DNA from: an uncultured Ignavibacteriota bacterium
GTDB taxonomy: Bacteria > Bacteroidota > Ignavibacteria > Tepidaquicellales > Tepidaquicellaceae
Assembly: GCA_937959065.1 (NCBI GenBank)
Contig: CALGOI010000013.1
Coordinates: 1-8,372 of the forward strand
Direction: 5' to 3'
DNA length: 8,372 nt
The notes beneath the pieces were generated by a model. The model made no database searches. It worked only from the letters and a program-made list of their open reading frames with translations, and was not told the origin of the DNA. Position numbers and translations under genes: made by a program. Shown here in pieces: positions 1-5,037 of the stretch; positions within the stretch are counted from its first letter, which is position 1; each line of letters opens with the position of its first letter.

Positions 1-293
1 ATTTTATCAACCCCAAGTTCAACCGTTTTTGGCTTTAATTCATTCTTTGAATGACCGGAGATCATTATTACTTTAGATGTTATGTTGTGATCCTTCATAT
101 ATCGGATTACTTCAATTCCAGTCATGTCTCTTAAATCATAATCAAGTAGCAACAATTCGTATTCATTCTTGCTAATTTTTTTTATTGCTTCTTTCCCATT
201 TGCTGCGGTTTCTATTTCATAGCCTTCGTCTGAAAGTATAAATCTTAAGAGGTTTAGCATGTCTCTGTCGTCATCTGATATTAAGATTTTCAT
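1..293 (-). CDS. Response regulator, receiver domain (partial, C-terminal part outside window)
   Basis: The first 97 codons of a response regulator can be read by hand from the ATG at 293 down to the window edge. The start MKILISDDDRDML carries the acidic cluster (D7-D9) of CheY-like receivers. LLLLDYDLRDMTG holds the phospho-acceptor Asp51, and VIMISGH carries the conserved Ser79 of the switch region. The invariant Lys and any output domain lie to the left of base 1. It could therefore be a lone receiver, an OmpR/NarL-type regulator or an NtrC-type sigma-54 activator. The MISGH wording is common in NtrC-type receivers but does not decide it. There is no clear Shine-Dalgarno site before the ATG. 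The gene follows three barrel genes that have sigma-54-type promoters and shares their upstream repeat element, so a role as their regulator, or as a co-regulated gene, is plausible but inferred. Confidence 0.9.
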   Translation of the reverse strand, partial: MKILISDDDRDMLNLLRFILSDEGYEIETAANGKEAIKKISKNEYELLLLDYDLRDMTGIEVIRYMKDHNITSKVIMISGHSKNELKPKTVELGVDK

Positions 294-342
294 AATTAAG
301 TATTATATTCGCATAAATTTACTTTTACCTAATTTAAATAAT

Positions 343-358
343 CTCAATTGTTATGCCA
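343..358 (-). promoter_or_regulatory. Weak sigma-54-like -24/-12 element before the response regulator gene
   Basis: The minus strand reads TGGCATAACAATTGAG. It keeps the -24 TGGCA and the -12 TTG at the right spacing, but GC at -13/-12 is GA, which is a poor match. A start site near 332 would leave a leader of about 39 nt. On its own this would be dismissed. It is listed because the shared upstream element lies 87 bp away, nearly the same distance as for the nearest barrel gene (84 bp). Confidence 0.3.
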
Positions 359-433
359 AAAAACCTAATAATAAATTATTATTATTACAATAATTATTAA
401 TGATTGGGGTTGCTTCCCTAGTACTATGGGGCA

Positions 434-468
434 AAATTGAGAACAATATTGTGACATAAATGGGACAC
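434..468 (-). promoter_or_regulatory. Putative activator-binding repeats upstream of the response regulator gene
   Basis: On the minus strand three related words follow each other: GTGTCCCATTTA, ATGTCACAATATT (445-457) and TGTTCTCAATTTTG. The middle one matches the RTGTCNCRRWWTW element also found upstream of the three barrel genes. The first two TGTC cores are 11 nt apart, one helical turn. The segment also contains the palindrome ACAATATTGT (444-453). Its position between the barrel-1 terminator and the response regulator fits an enhancer-type site, by inference. Confidence 0.4.
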
Positions 469-500
469 TTATAAATTTGCATAATTTTTATTTAAAATGC

Positions 501-524
501 AAAAGGCAGCCTGGGCTGCCTTTT
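501..524 (-). terminator. Intrinsic terminator of barrel gene 1
   Basis: AAAAGGCAGC pairs perfectly with GCTGCCTTTT around the loop CTGG. On the minus strand the stem ends in TTTTGCATTTT, a usable U-tract. It lies 57 nt after the stop codon of the barrel gene at 582 and separates it from the response regulator gene. Confidence 0.85.
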
Positions 525-581
525 GGGTTGGAGTTATGAGTTATTCTCTTATTTAACATAAGTAACCATAATTAACTATTT

Positions 582-1223
582 TTAGAATCTGATTTTCAAT
601 CCACCATCAGCTCCAATGTAACTTCTTGTTGTATTGTCATCCCCACTTCCAAGGATCATATGATATTTTGTCCTTAACATGATCCCAAGGTGTTCTCCAA
701 GGTAGATATCACCACCAACACCGGCATTTACTCCTACTCTTGTATCACCTTGGTCAGGGAAATTAGTTGTCACGCCTTGAACAGTTTGAGAATAGGCATC
801 CTGTGTAAATGTATAACCACCTACACCTGCTTCAAGGAATAGAACTGACTTAAGTTTTGGATTAGTGAAATAATATCTTGGACCTATCGTGTACGCCAGG
901 TAACTTGCGCTGGGGCCGTCAGTTATCTTACTTGATAAAAGATTATAAGTGATGTTCCCATAGATTCCAACTTCCCTGTTAATTCTATAGGAAATATCTG
1001 CACCGGTGTTCGCGCTTATCTCAAAATCATTTGAAAAATCACCGACCGGGAAAATCAATCCACCTGATGGAGTAATTGACCAATAACCATAAGATTTAGT
1101 TTTTACTGTGAGATCTTCTTTGTTGTAATTGTTTGAAGGAAGATCATTCAAACCTTGTGAATAACCAGTGTTTATAAATAGCATCATTGCTATTAAAACT
1201 GTAAAAGAAACTAACGTTTTCAT
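582..1223 (-). CDS. Outer-membrane beta-barrel protein, paralog 1
   Basis: Predicted 213-residue small outer-membrane barrel of the OMP_b-brl (OmpA/OmpX-like transmembrane domain) type. Residues 1-22 form a signal peptide (MKTLVSF, hydrophobic core, cleavage GYS|Q). A short polar linker of about 25 residues follows, then alternating strands from YGYW to the C-terminal LKIRF; a terminal Phe is the usual barrel-assembly signal. The strand and turn pattern suggests about eight strands. The in-frame reading could extend to 1304, but the ATG at 1223 is chosen because AAAGGAG lies just before it, all three paralogs align from there, and the longer form would run into the promoter. The gene is the last of three tandem paralogs and a single-gene unit with its own sigma-54-type promoter and terminator. 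Substrate or function cannot be told; a structural or stress-responsive envelope role is possible. Confidence 0.88.
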   Translation of the reverse strand: MKTLVSFTVLIAMMLFINTGYSQGLNDLPSNNYNKEDLTVKTKSYGYWSITPSGGLIFPVGDFSNDFEISANTGADISYRINREVGIYGNITYNLLSSKITDGPSASYLAYTIGPRYYFTNPKLKSVLFLEAGVGGYTFTQDAYSQTVQGVTTNFPDQGDTRVGVNAGVGGDIYLGEHLGIMLRTKYHMILGSGDDNTTRSYIGADGGLKIRF

Positions 1224-1287
1224 TTTGACTCCTTTTATTTTTTGAAAGTAATTCATTTCTAAAATTAATTCCTTTGCTAATCTATTT

Positions 1288-1303
1288 GGCAATAGGCGTG
1301 CCA
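1288..1303 (-). promoter_or_regulatory. Sigma-54 (-24/-12) promoter of barrel gene 1
   Basis: The minus strand reads TGGCACGCCTATTGCC. The known RpoN consensus is TGGCACG-N4-TTGC(A/T), so 11 of the 11 core bases before the last position match with exact spacing. The predicted start is near 1277, giving a 54-nt leader before the ATG at 1223. No convincing -35/-10 pair was seen in the same place. Confidence 0.85.
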
Positions 1304-1386
1304 CAACATTACAAAATTATTAAAAGTGTTGTAATAACCATTATTTAATGCACTCAAATTATGTAAGGGATGAAGTGATTCATGCT

Positions 1387-1410
1387 AATTCTGGGACACC
1401 ACGGTTACAC
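1387..1410 (-). promoter_or_regulatory. Putative upstream activator site of barrel gene 1
   Basis: The minus strand contains GTGTCCCAGAATT (1387-1399), matching the shared RTGTCNCRRWWTW element. It is preceded by GTGTAACCGTG, so two GTGT half-sites lie 11 nt apart. It starts 84 bp upstream of the -24 box, in the usual range for sigma-54 enhancers. Confidence 0.45.
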
Positions 1411-1450
1411 ATTTTTTCCCCTAAATGCCCCGGTGTTTGAGTGTGCAACA

Positions 1451-1485
1451 ATAGGAAAGGCGGCTAATTCAGCCGCCTTTCCTAT
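1451..1485 (-). terminator. Hairpin terminator of barrel gene 2
   Basis: ATAGGAAAGGCGGCT and AGCCGCCTTTCCTAT form a perfect 15-bp stem around AATTC. The minus strand has no long T-run after the stem (TGTTGCAC follows), only the T-rich 3' arm CCTTTCCTATTG. It is a strong hairpin but a non-canonical intrinsic terminator, and might equally mark the 3' end by blocking exonucleases. Confidence 0.7.
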
Positions 1486-1509
1486 TACGTTAATTATTCT
1501 CTTACTTAC

Positions 1510-1525
1510 AAGATCAGGAGATCTT
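1510..1525 (-). other. Small stem-loop after the barrel-2 stop codon
   Basis: AAGATC and GATCTT pair around AGGA just after the stop of the gene at 1528. The stem is only 6 bp, so this could be chance. A longer hairpin occupies the same place after barrel gene 3. Confidence 0.3.
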
Positions 1526-1527
1526 AT

Positions 1528-2160
1528 TTAGAATCTAATGTTTAAGCCTGCGTCCGTTCCAATGTAACTTCTTGTTGTGTTATCATCTCCGCTTCCCATA
1601 ATTGTATGGTACTTAGCTTTTAGCATTATACTTAGGTTATCGTTTAAGAATATATCACCCCCGACACCTGCATTAAAACCAACTCTTGTATCACCCTGTT
1701 CAGGGAAATTTGTTAAAATTCCCTCTATAGTTTGCTGATATGCATTCTGTGTAAAAGTGTATCCACCTACACCTGCTTCCATGAACAATGTTGACTTAAG
1801 CTTGGGATTAGTAAAGTAATATCTTGGACCAACTGTGTAAGATAGATAGCTCGCACTCGGACCGTCAGTAGTTTTACTTGAAAGCATATTGTAAGTAATG
1901 TTTCCGTAAATACCAACTTCTCTGTTAACCCTGTAAGTGATATCAGCACCTGTATTGGCACTAATTTCAAAATTTTCTGAAAAACTACCAACCGGGAATA
2001 TTAAACCACCTGATGGTGTAAGTTCCCAGTAACCATAAGTGTTCTTTTTAGAAACGTCTTGTTTACTGAAATTATTAAGATCATTTAAGCTTTGTGAATA
2101 AGCTGTACTCATAAATAGCATCATAGCTATTGCTAAAGTAAAAGAGACTAAGGTTTTCAT
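1528..2160 (-). CDS. Outer-membrane beta-barrel protein, paralog 2
   Basis: This 210-residue protein is a close relative of its two neighbours. The signal peptide (residues 1-22, cleavage AYS|Q) is nearly the same as in paralog 1. It has the shortest polar linker of the three, then barrel strands from YGYWELTPSGG to the terminal LNIRF. From YGYW onward a hand count gives about 21 differences from paralog 3 in 169 positions, clearly closer than to paralog 1 in the first third. The loop after YTFTQ (NAYQQTIEGILTNFP) differs from the other two, which share DAYSQTVQGVTTNFP, and probably forms an exposed loop. The start at 2160 has AAAGGA eight bases upstream. The gene has its own -24/-12 promoter at 2232-2247. 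The barrel assignment is strong; the specific role is unknown. Confidence 0.9.
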   Translation of the reverse strand: MKTLVSFTLAIAMMLFMSTAYSQSLNDLNNFSKQDVSKKNTYGYWELTPSGGLIFPVGSFSENFEISANTGADITYRVNREVGIYGNITYNMLSSKTTDGPSASYLSYTVGPRYYFTNPKLKSTLFMEAGVGGYTFTQNAYQQTIEGILTNFPEQGDTRVGFNAGVGGDIFLNDNLSIMLKAKYHTIMGSGDDNTTRSYIGTDAGLNIRF

Positions 2161-2231
2161 TTTTTTATTCCTTTGTATTTAATTTATGTTTGGTTTTTTA
2201 AATGAACATCAATTTAGTTGAAAATGATTAT

Positions 2232-2247
2232 GGCAAGTGGTGTGCCA
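2232..2247 (-). promoter_or_regulatory. Sigma-54 (-24/-12) promoter of barrel gene 2
   Basis: The minus strand reads TGGCACACCACTTGCC. TGGCAC and TTGC are at the exact RpoN spacing; only the G after TGGCAC is changed to A. The predicted start near 2221 gives a 61-nt leader before the ATG at 2160. Confidence 0.85.
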
Positions 2248-2362
2248 GTGTGTAGAAAGTTAAGCATAAGTGGTTAATAAATTATTGTATAATATTAGCT
2301 TAACTACGTAATTTGAAGTTTAGTATTGGTTTGTGAAGCTGGGATTTAGTATTAGAAGAGGA

Positions 2363-2397
2363 CTAATTTGAGACACTCTAATGTCCCTAATTTGAGA
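2363..2397 (-). promoter_or_regulatory. Putative upstream activator site of barrel gene 2 (direct plus inverted repeat)
   Basis: CTAATTTGAGA occurs twice on the plus strand (2363-2373 and 2387-2397), 24 bp apart. Between and over them is the imperfect inverted repeat GAGACA-N6-TGTCCC (2370-2387). On the minus strand GTGTCTCAAATTA (2364-2376) matches the shared element. It lies 117 bp upstream of the -24 box. Confidence 0.5.
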
Positions 2398-2416
2398 ATA
2401 GAAAATATTTATACAT

Positions 2417-2447
2417 AAAAAAAACAGCCTCCGTTTTCCGGAGACTG
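2417..2447 (-). terminator. Intrinsic terminator of barrel gene 3
   Basis: On the minus strand CAGTCTCCG pairs with CGGAGGCTG (one G-U pair) around GAAAA and is followed by eight Ts. This is a textbook Rho-independent terminator, 67 nt after the barrel-3 stop. Confidence 0.92.
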
Positions 2448-2487
2448 CCTTAGGTGGAATTAATTCTCTTATTTATTTTGCTGCACC

Positions 2488-2515
2488 AATCATAATTATT
2501 TTGGTAATTATGATT
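2488..2515 (-). other. Stem-loop overlapping the barrel-3 stop codon
   Basis: AATCATAATTA and TAATTATGATT form a perfect 11-bp stem around a 6-nt loop. It overlaps the TAA stop (2514-2516). There is no T-run after it and a proper terminator follows, so it may act in mRNA stability or be AT-rich chance. Confidence 0.45.
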
Positions 2516-3149
2516 AGAATCTAATATTTACACCTGCGTTTGTTCCCAGGTAACTTCTTGTAGAGTTATCATCACCACTACCAAGAATAGTATGGTATTT
2601 AGCTTTTAGCATCAGGCTTAAGTTATCACTTAAGAATACATCACCACCGACACCTGCGTTAAATCCCACTCTTGTATCACCTTGTTCAGGAAAATTAGTT
2701 GTTACGCCTTGTACTGTCTGAGAATAGGCATCTTGAGTAAATGTATAACCACCAATACCTGCTTCAAGGAACAATGTAGATTTTAGCTTAGGATTGGTAA
2801 AGTAATATCTTGGACCTGCTGTATATGCAAGATAACTTGCACTAGGACCTTCAGTAATTTTACTTGAAAGCATGTTATATGTTATATTTCCATATAATCC
2901 TACTTCCCTGTTGACTCGGTAAGTTATATCAGCACCCGTATTAGCGCTGATTTCAAAGTTTTCAGAGAAACTACCTACCGGAAAAATCAGTCCACCTGAT
3001 GGTGTTAATTCCCAATAACCGTACTTATCTGCGGTTACATTTTCATCGTTCGTGTTATGTGATGACAGATTGTTTATCTGCTGAGAGTATGCGTTGCTCA
3101 TAAAGAACATCAAAGCTATCGCAAAAGTTAATGAGATTAACTTTTTCAT
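2514..3149 (-). CDS. Outer-membrane beta-barrel protein, paralog 3 (first transcribed)
   Basis: This 211-residue protein has the same design as its two neighbours: signal peptide of residues 1-22 (MKKLISL, cleavage AYS|Q), polar linker to about residue 42, then strands from YGYWELTPSGG to the terminal VNIRF. The frame is open up to 3185, but the ATG at 3149 is chosen because AAAGGAG lies five bases before it and the paralogs align there. Its N-terminal half (VGSFSENFEISANTG) equals paralog 2, while the loop DAYSQTVQGVTTNFP equals paralog 1. That mosaic could reflect gene conversion or simply uneven divergence. It has its own promoter (3234-3249) and a strong terminator. Function beyond a small outer-membrane barrel is unknown. 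Confidence 0.9.
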   Translation of the reverse strand: MKKLISLTFAIALMFFMSNAYSQQINNLSSHNTNDENVTADKYGYWELTPSGGLIFPVGSFSENFEISANTGADITYRVNREVGLYGNITYNMLSSKITEGPSASYLAYTAGPRYYFTNPKLKSTLFLEAGIGGYTFTQDAYSQTVQGVTTNFPEQGDTRVGFNAGVGGDVFLSDNLSLMLKAKYHTILGSGDDNSTRSYLGTNAGVNIRF

Positions 3150-3233
3150 TTTTAACTCCTTTTTGTTTTTGCGTAGATGAACCATTTTAAGTAATTAAAC
3201 TGGTTCTTTTTTTAAATACCTATTATTCTAAGC

Positions 3234-3249
3234 CACAATACCTGTGCCA
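3234..3249 (-). promoter_or_regulatory. Sigma-54-type (-24/-12) promoter of barrel gene 3
   Basis: The minus strand reads TGGCACAGGTATTGTG. The -24 half TGGCAC is perfect and TTG is correctly spaced, but GC at -13/-12 is GT, so this is the weakest of the three barrel promoters. The predicted start near 3223 leaves a 74-nt leader before the ATG at 3149. Confidence 0.7.
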
Positions 3250-3347
3250 TTAGTAAATTAATATCGTATATACTCTGAAAATTAAATATAGCTGGAGATT
3301 AGAAGAATAATGCTTATTTGAAAAAGTTAAGTTATTTACCCATAAAC

Positions 3348-3370
3348 AAAAAAGTGTGACGCTGCGTCAC
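3348..3370 (-). terminator. Probable terminator of the O-methyltransferase operon
   Basis: The palindrome GTGACGC-T-GCGTCAC (3356-3370) gives on the minus strand a GC-rich hairpin followed by AC and six Ts (3348-3353). It lies 67 nt after the methyltransferase stop. An alternative fold pairs AAAGTGTG (3351-3358) with CACACTTT (3390-3397). The same bases also look like a protein-binding site, listed separately. Confidence 0.65.
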
Positions 3371-3392
3371 AAAAATCGTGACATAGCTACAC
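3356..3392 (-). promoter_or_regulatory. Putative upstream activator site of barrel gene 3 (tandem palindromes)
   Basis: Two similar 15-bp words, GTGACGCTGCGTCAC (3356-3370, perfect palindrome) and GTGACATAGCTACAC (3378-3392), repeat at 22 bp, about two helical turns. The minus strand of the second gives ATGTCACGATTTT (3372-3384), matching the shared element. It is 123 bp upstream of the -24 box. The first word extended to TGTGACGCTGCGTCACA also resembles a CRP/FNR-family site, but with a 7-bp instead of 6-bp centre. Confidence 0.5.
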
Positions 3393-3437
3393 ACTTTAAA
3401 AATTAAAATATAATAATAGATATTTGGAGCTAAACTT

Positions 3438-4094
3438 TTATTTTACCACACCAACAGTAAGCCCATCACCAATTGGAATAAGTAATGACTCAATTCTCGG
3501 GTCACTGCCCATAAGTTCATTTGTTACCTGAATACCACGAAGGTCAGGATCTCCGGATGCTTCATGGACAACCCTTCCGTCTTTTATCATATTGTCAAAA
3601 GCTATAATTGTGGAGCTATTGGACAATTCAAGTGCATATTCGAAATATTTAGGATAGCTTATCTTATCTGCATCGATAAAAATGAAATCGAATTTTCTCC
3701 CTTCTTTTATCATGTCTTCCATAACCTGCAACGCATCACCAACAATACGTTCAACTTTATCACTCAGACCGGCTTTTTCAAAGAATACTCCGGCGAGATC
3801 TGAATTTTTCTGGTTTACATCGACTGTGGTCAGCTTTCCCCCTTCAAGACCTCTTGCTATATAGATGCCACTATACCCTGTTAGAGTACCTATCTCCAAT
3901 GCGTTCTTTGCCCGGGACATCCTGCACAATAAATACATAAATACACCTTGTTCCGGGGCAACCTGTATCAAAGGTATCTCTGCTTTATCTGTCTCTGATA
4001 TTAATTCGTCGAGTAAAACATCCTGCTTTACAAATTTATCAAGTATATAATTGTATAGCTCCTTATTCAAAGGAACACTTTTCATTTCCTTCAT
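3438..4094 (-). CDS. Class I SAM-dependent O-methyltransferase (caffeoyl-CoA OMT-like, family 3)
   Basis: This 218-residue protein has the usual length for the bacterial cation-dependent catechol/caffeoyl-CoA O-methyltransferase family, which moves a methyl group from S-adenosylmethionine to a hydroxyl, often of a catechol. Visible motifs are the SAM loop EIGTLTGYSG (67-76), the ribose-binding acid in TTVDVN (Asp92), GDA (119-121), and the metal triad Asp141 (FIFIDADK), Asp167 and Asn168 (AFDNM). All are intact, so it should be active. The acceptor cannot be told. Two ATGs are possible, 4094 and 4085; neither has a well-spaced Shine-Dalgarno, and the first is kept. It lies 21 bp after a small membrane protein gene and is probably the last gene of the operon, before a hairpin at 3348-3370. 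Confidence 0.92.
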   Translation of the reverse strand: MKEMKSVPLNKELYNYILDKFVKQDVLLDELISETDKAEIPLIQVAPEQGVFMYLLCRMSRAKNALEIGTLTGYSGIYIARGLEGGKLTTVDVNQKNSDLAGVFFEKAGLSDKVERIVGDALQVMEDMIKEGRKFDFIFIDADKISYPKYFEYALELSNSSTIIAFDNMIKDGRVVHEASGDPDLRGIQVTNELMGSDPRIESLLIPIGDGLTVGVVK

Positions 4095-4115
4095 AACGAT
4101 TTTGTGTTTTTTACC

Positions 4116-4526
4116 TTATTGTTCAGCCGGTTTTGATTTTGATTTAAATTTCCTGATAAGGAATACTACTAAACCAATAAATAAGCCATAGAAAAGTCCG
4201 ATCAACACTGCAGCTATTATTGAAAAATACTTAGGATCTAAAGACTCCGGCATATTCTCAAATTCTTCCAGAATTTTTGCATGGTTTAGGATATACTGAT
4301 TCCAGAATATGAAAACAACTATTCCATTTAATAAAGATTGAAAGAAACCTGCAAGAAATCCTTGGGTTACCAGTAATTTTACCGCGGTTTTTTCGATTAT
4401 AAAGGCTGACATAAAAGCAATAATTACCCATACCAGCCATTCTAATCCGGCTATCAGCCCGAAAACATTAAGTATCCCTACGACTAAACCAAATAAAGAT
4501 ACACCCAGTACACTTTTCCAATTCAT
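4116..4526 (-). CDS. Small four-helix integral membrane protein, unknown function
   Basis: This 136-residue protein has four likely membrane spans, at about residues 5-25, 28-45, 52-76 and 101-125. An acidic loop (about 84-99, ILEEFENMPES) lies between spans 3 and 4, and the tail is short and basic (RKFKSKSK). No family is recognised with confidence. Its size, four-span plan and a QGFLAGFF segment recall QGFACGFW in the membrane protein at 7064-7501, so the two may be distant relatives; this is only an eye comparison. It starts 16 bp after the DinB-fold gene stop and ends 21 bp before the methyltransferase, so co-transcription is likely. Confidence 0.8.
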   Translation of the reverse strand: MNWKSVLGVSLFGLVVGILNVFGLIAGLEWLVWVIIAFMSAFIIEKTAVKLLVTQGFLAGFFQSLLNGIVVFIFWNQYILNHAKILEEFENMPESLDPKYFSIIAAVLIGLFYGLFIGLVVFLIRKFKSKSKPAEQ

Positions 4527-4542
4527 AATTTAGAATATTTAT

Positions 4543-4986
4543 TTATTTAAAAATTTGTTTTAGATGGTGCTCCATGTGGTCTACGTAATCAATTATCAGC
4601 CATTCTGAGGTTTGAATATCACCCTGGATATCCCACTTAACTTCAAGCTTATCTTTTGGATAGGTCTCGAAGATATGCAATATGTGTGTATTATAAGCTT
4701 TCCACAAATCTAATATTTTCTGGCTGTCTTCTTTACAATAATTTTGAACAGTGACCCATTCATCCTGTGAGTATTTAATCAGCATGACCGGCTCACTTTC
4801 GAACTGAGATAGCACAAACCGGTTGTGATTATTACATGCTGAATCTATCAAATGTCCGAGTATCTCTTTCTTCGACCATTTTCCCGGAGCCGGAGGTGTG
4901 CTTAATTCTTTTTCCGAAAACTTAGAAAATTTTTCGGGGACTTCAGATAAATGTATTTTGAGGCGTGAAATTGCGTCTTCTATCAT
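4543..4986 (-). CDS. DinB-fold (DinB/YfiT superfamily) metal-binding protein
   Basis: This 147-residue protein has the length and helix pattern of the DinB/YfiT four-helix bundle superfamily. The family triad is visible: His45 in ILGHLIDSA and His137/His141 in VDHMEHHLKQI, expected to bind a divalent metal. WSKKEILGHL (37-46) is the classic family block. Relatives include thiol-S-transferases (bacillithiol or mycothiol dependent) and many uncharacterised proteins, so no substrate is assigned. The ATG at 4986 is directly preceded by AAAGGA with no spacer, too close for normal use, but a stop lies four codons upstream and no better start is seen. It sits 51 bp after the phosphoesterase gene; the gap contains a TATAAT-like word but no clear -35. 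Confidence 0.88.
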   Translation of the reverse strand: MIEDAISRLKIHLSEVPEKFSKFSEKELSTPPAPGKWSKKEILGHLIDSACNNHNRFVLSQFESEPVMLIKYSQDEWVTVQNYCKEDSQKILDLWKAYNTHILHIFETYPKDKLEVKWDIQGDIQTSEWLIIDYVDHMEHHLKQIFK

Positions 4987-5037
4987 TCCTTTAATGATTT
5001 AGACTTTAAATTATAAAACAATTATCTCAGGTGAAAT

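Larger units (their letters stand above)
1224..1527 (-). other. Intergenic control region between barrel genes 2 and 1
   Basis: This 304-bp gap holds, in transcription order, a small hairpin after the barrel-2 stop (AAGATC/GATCTT, 1510-1525), the barrel-2 terminator (1451-1485), the putative enhancer element (1387-1410), an AT-rich stretch that could allow bending, the -24/-12 promoter (1288-1303), and a leader of about 54 nt with Shine-Dalgarno AAAGGAG. No coding potential was seen beyond the unused extension of the barrel-1 frame. Confidence 0.7.
2161..2513 (-). other. Intergenic control region between barrel genes 3 and 2
   Basis: This 353-bp gap carries a post-stop hairpin (2488-2515), the barrel-3 terminator (2417-2447), a direct repeat with an embedded inverted repeat (2363-2397), about 115 bp of AT-rich DNA, the -24/-12 promoter (2232-2247) and a 61-nt leader. 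No gene was seen in it. Confidence 0.7.
541..3149 (-). repeat. Tandem triplication of an outer-membrane barrel gene with its control regions
   Basis: Three paralogous genes (starts at 1223, 2160 and 3149) lie head to tail with about 300-350 bp between them. The likeness goes past the coding region. A nearly identical 15-mer, TTATTCTCTTATTTA on the plus strand with one change per copy at most, lies 20-39 nt after each stop (541-555, 1494-1508, 2461-2475). Each copy also has its own -24/-12 promoter and terminator. The duplicated unit therefore included the promoter and 3' UTR. The terminator hairpins themselves differ in sequence among the three copies. Confidence 0.85.

Noticed and set aside
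1224..1304. Longer start of barrel protein 1 (MARLLPN...)
   Set aside because: It would cover the -24/-12 promoter, and the ATG at 1223 has a good Shine-Dalgarno and a proper signal peptide directly after it. The same reasoning removes the extension of paralog 3 to 3185.
541..3149. CRISPR array or mobile element as the cause of the repeats
   Set aside because: The repeated units are whole paralogous genes with control regions; there are no short regular repeat-spacer units, transposase or terminal inverted repeats.
3355..3371. CRP/FNR-family operator TGTGACGCTGCGTCACA
   Set aside because: The half-sites match TGTGA/TCACA, but the centre is 7 bp, not 6. The copy 22 bp away and the upstream elements of the other barrel genes fit a different shared motif better. 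Kept only as an alternative in the feature text.
3564..4050. Open frames on the plus strand opposite the methyltransferase
   Set aside because: They have no ribosome site or recognisable domain, and the minus strand holds an intact, motif-complete enzyme. The same holds for plus-strand frames opposite the phosphoesterase, VOC and transpeptidase genes.
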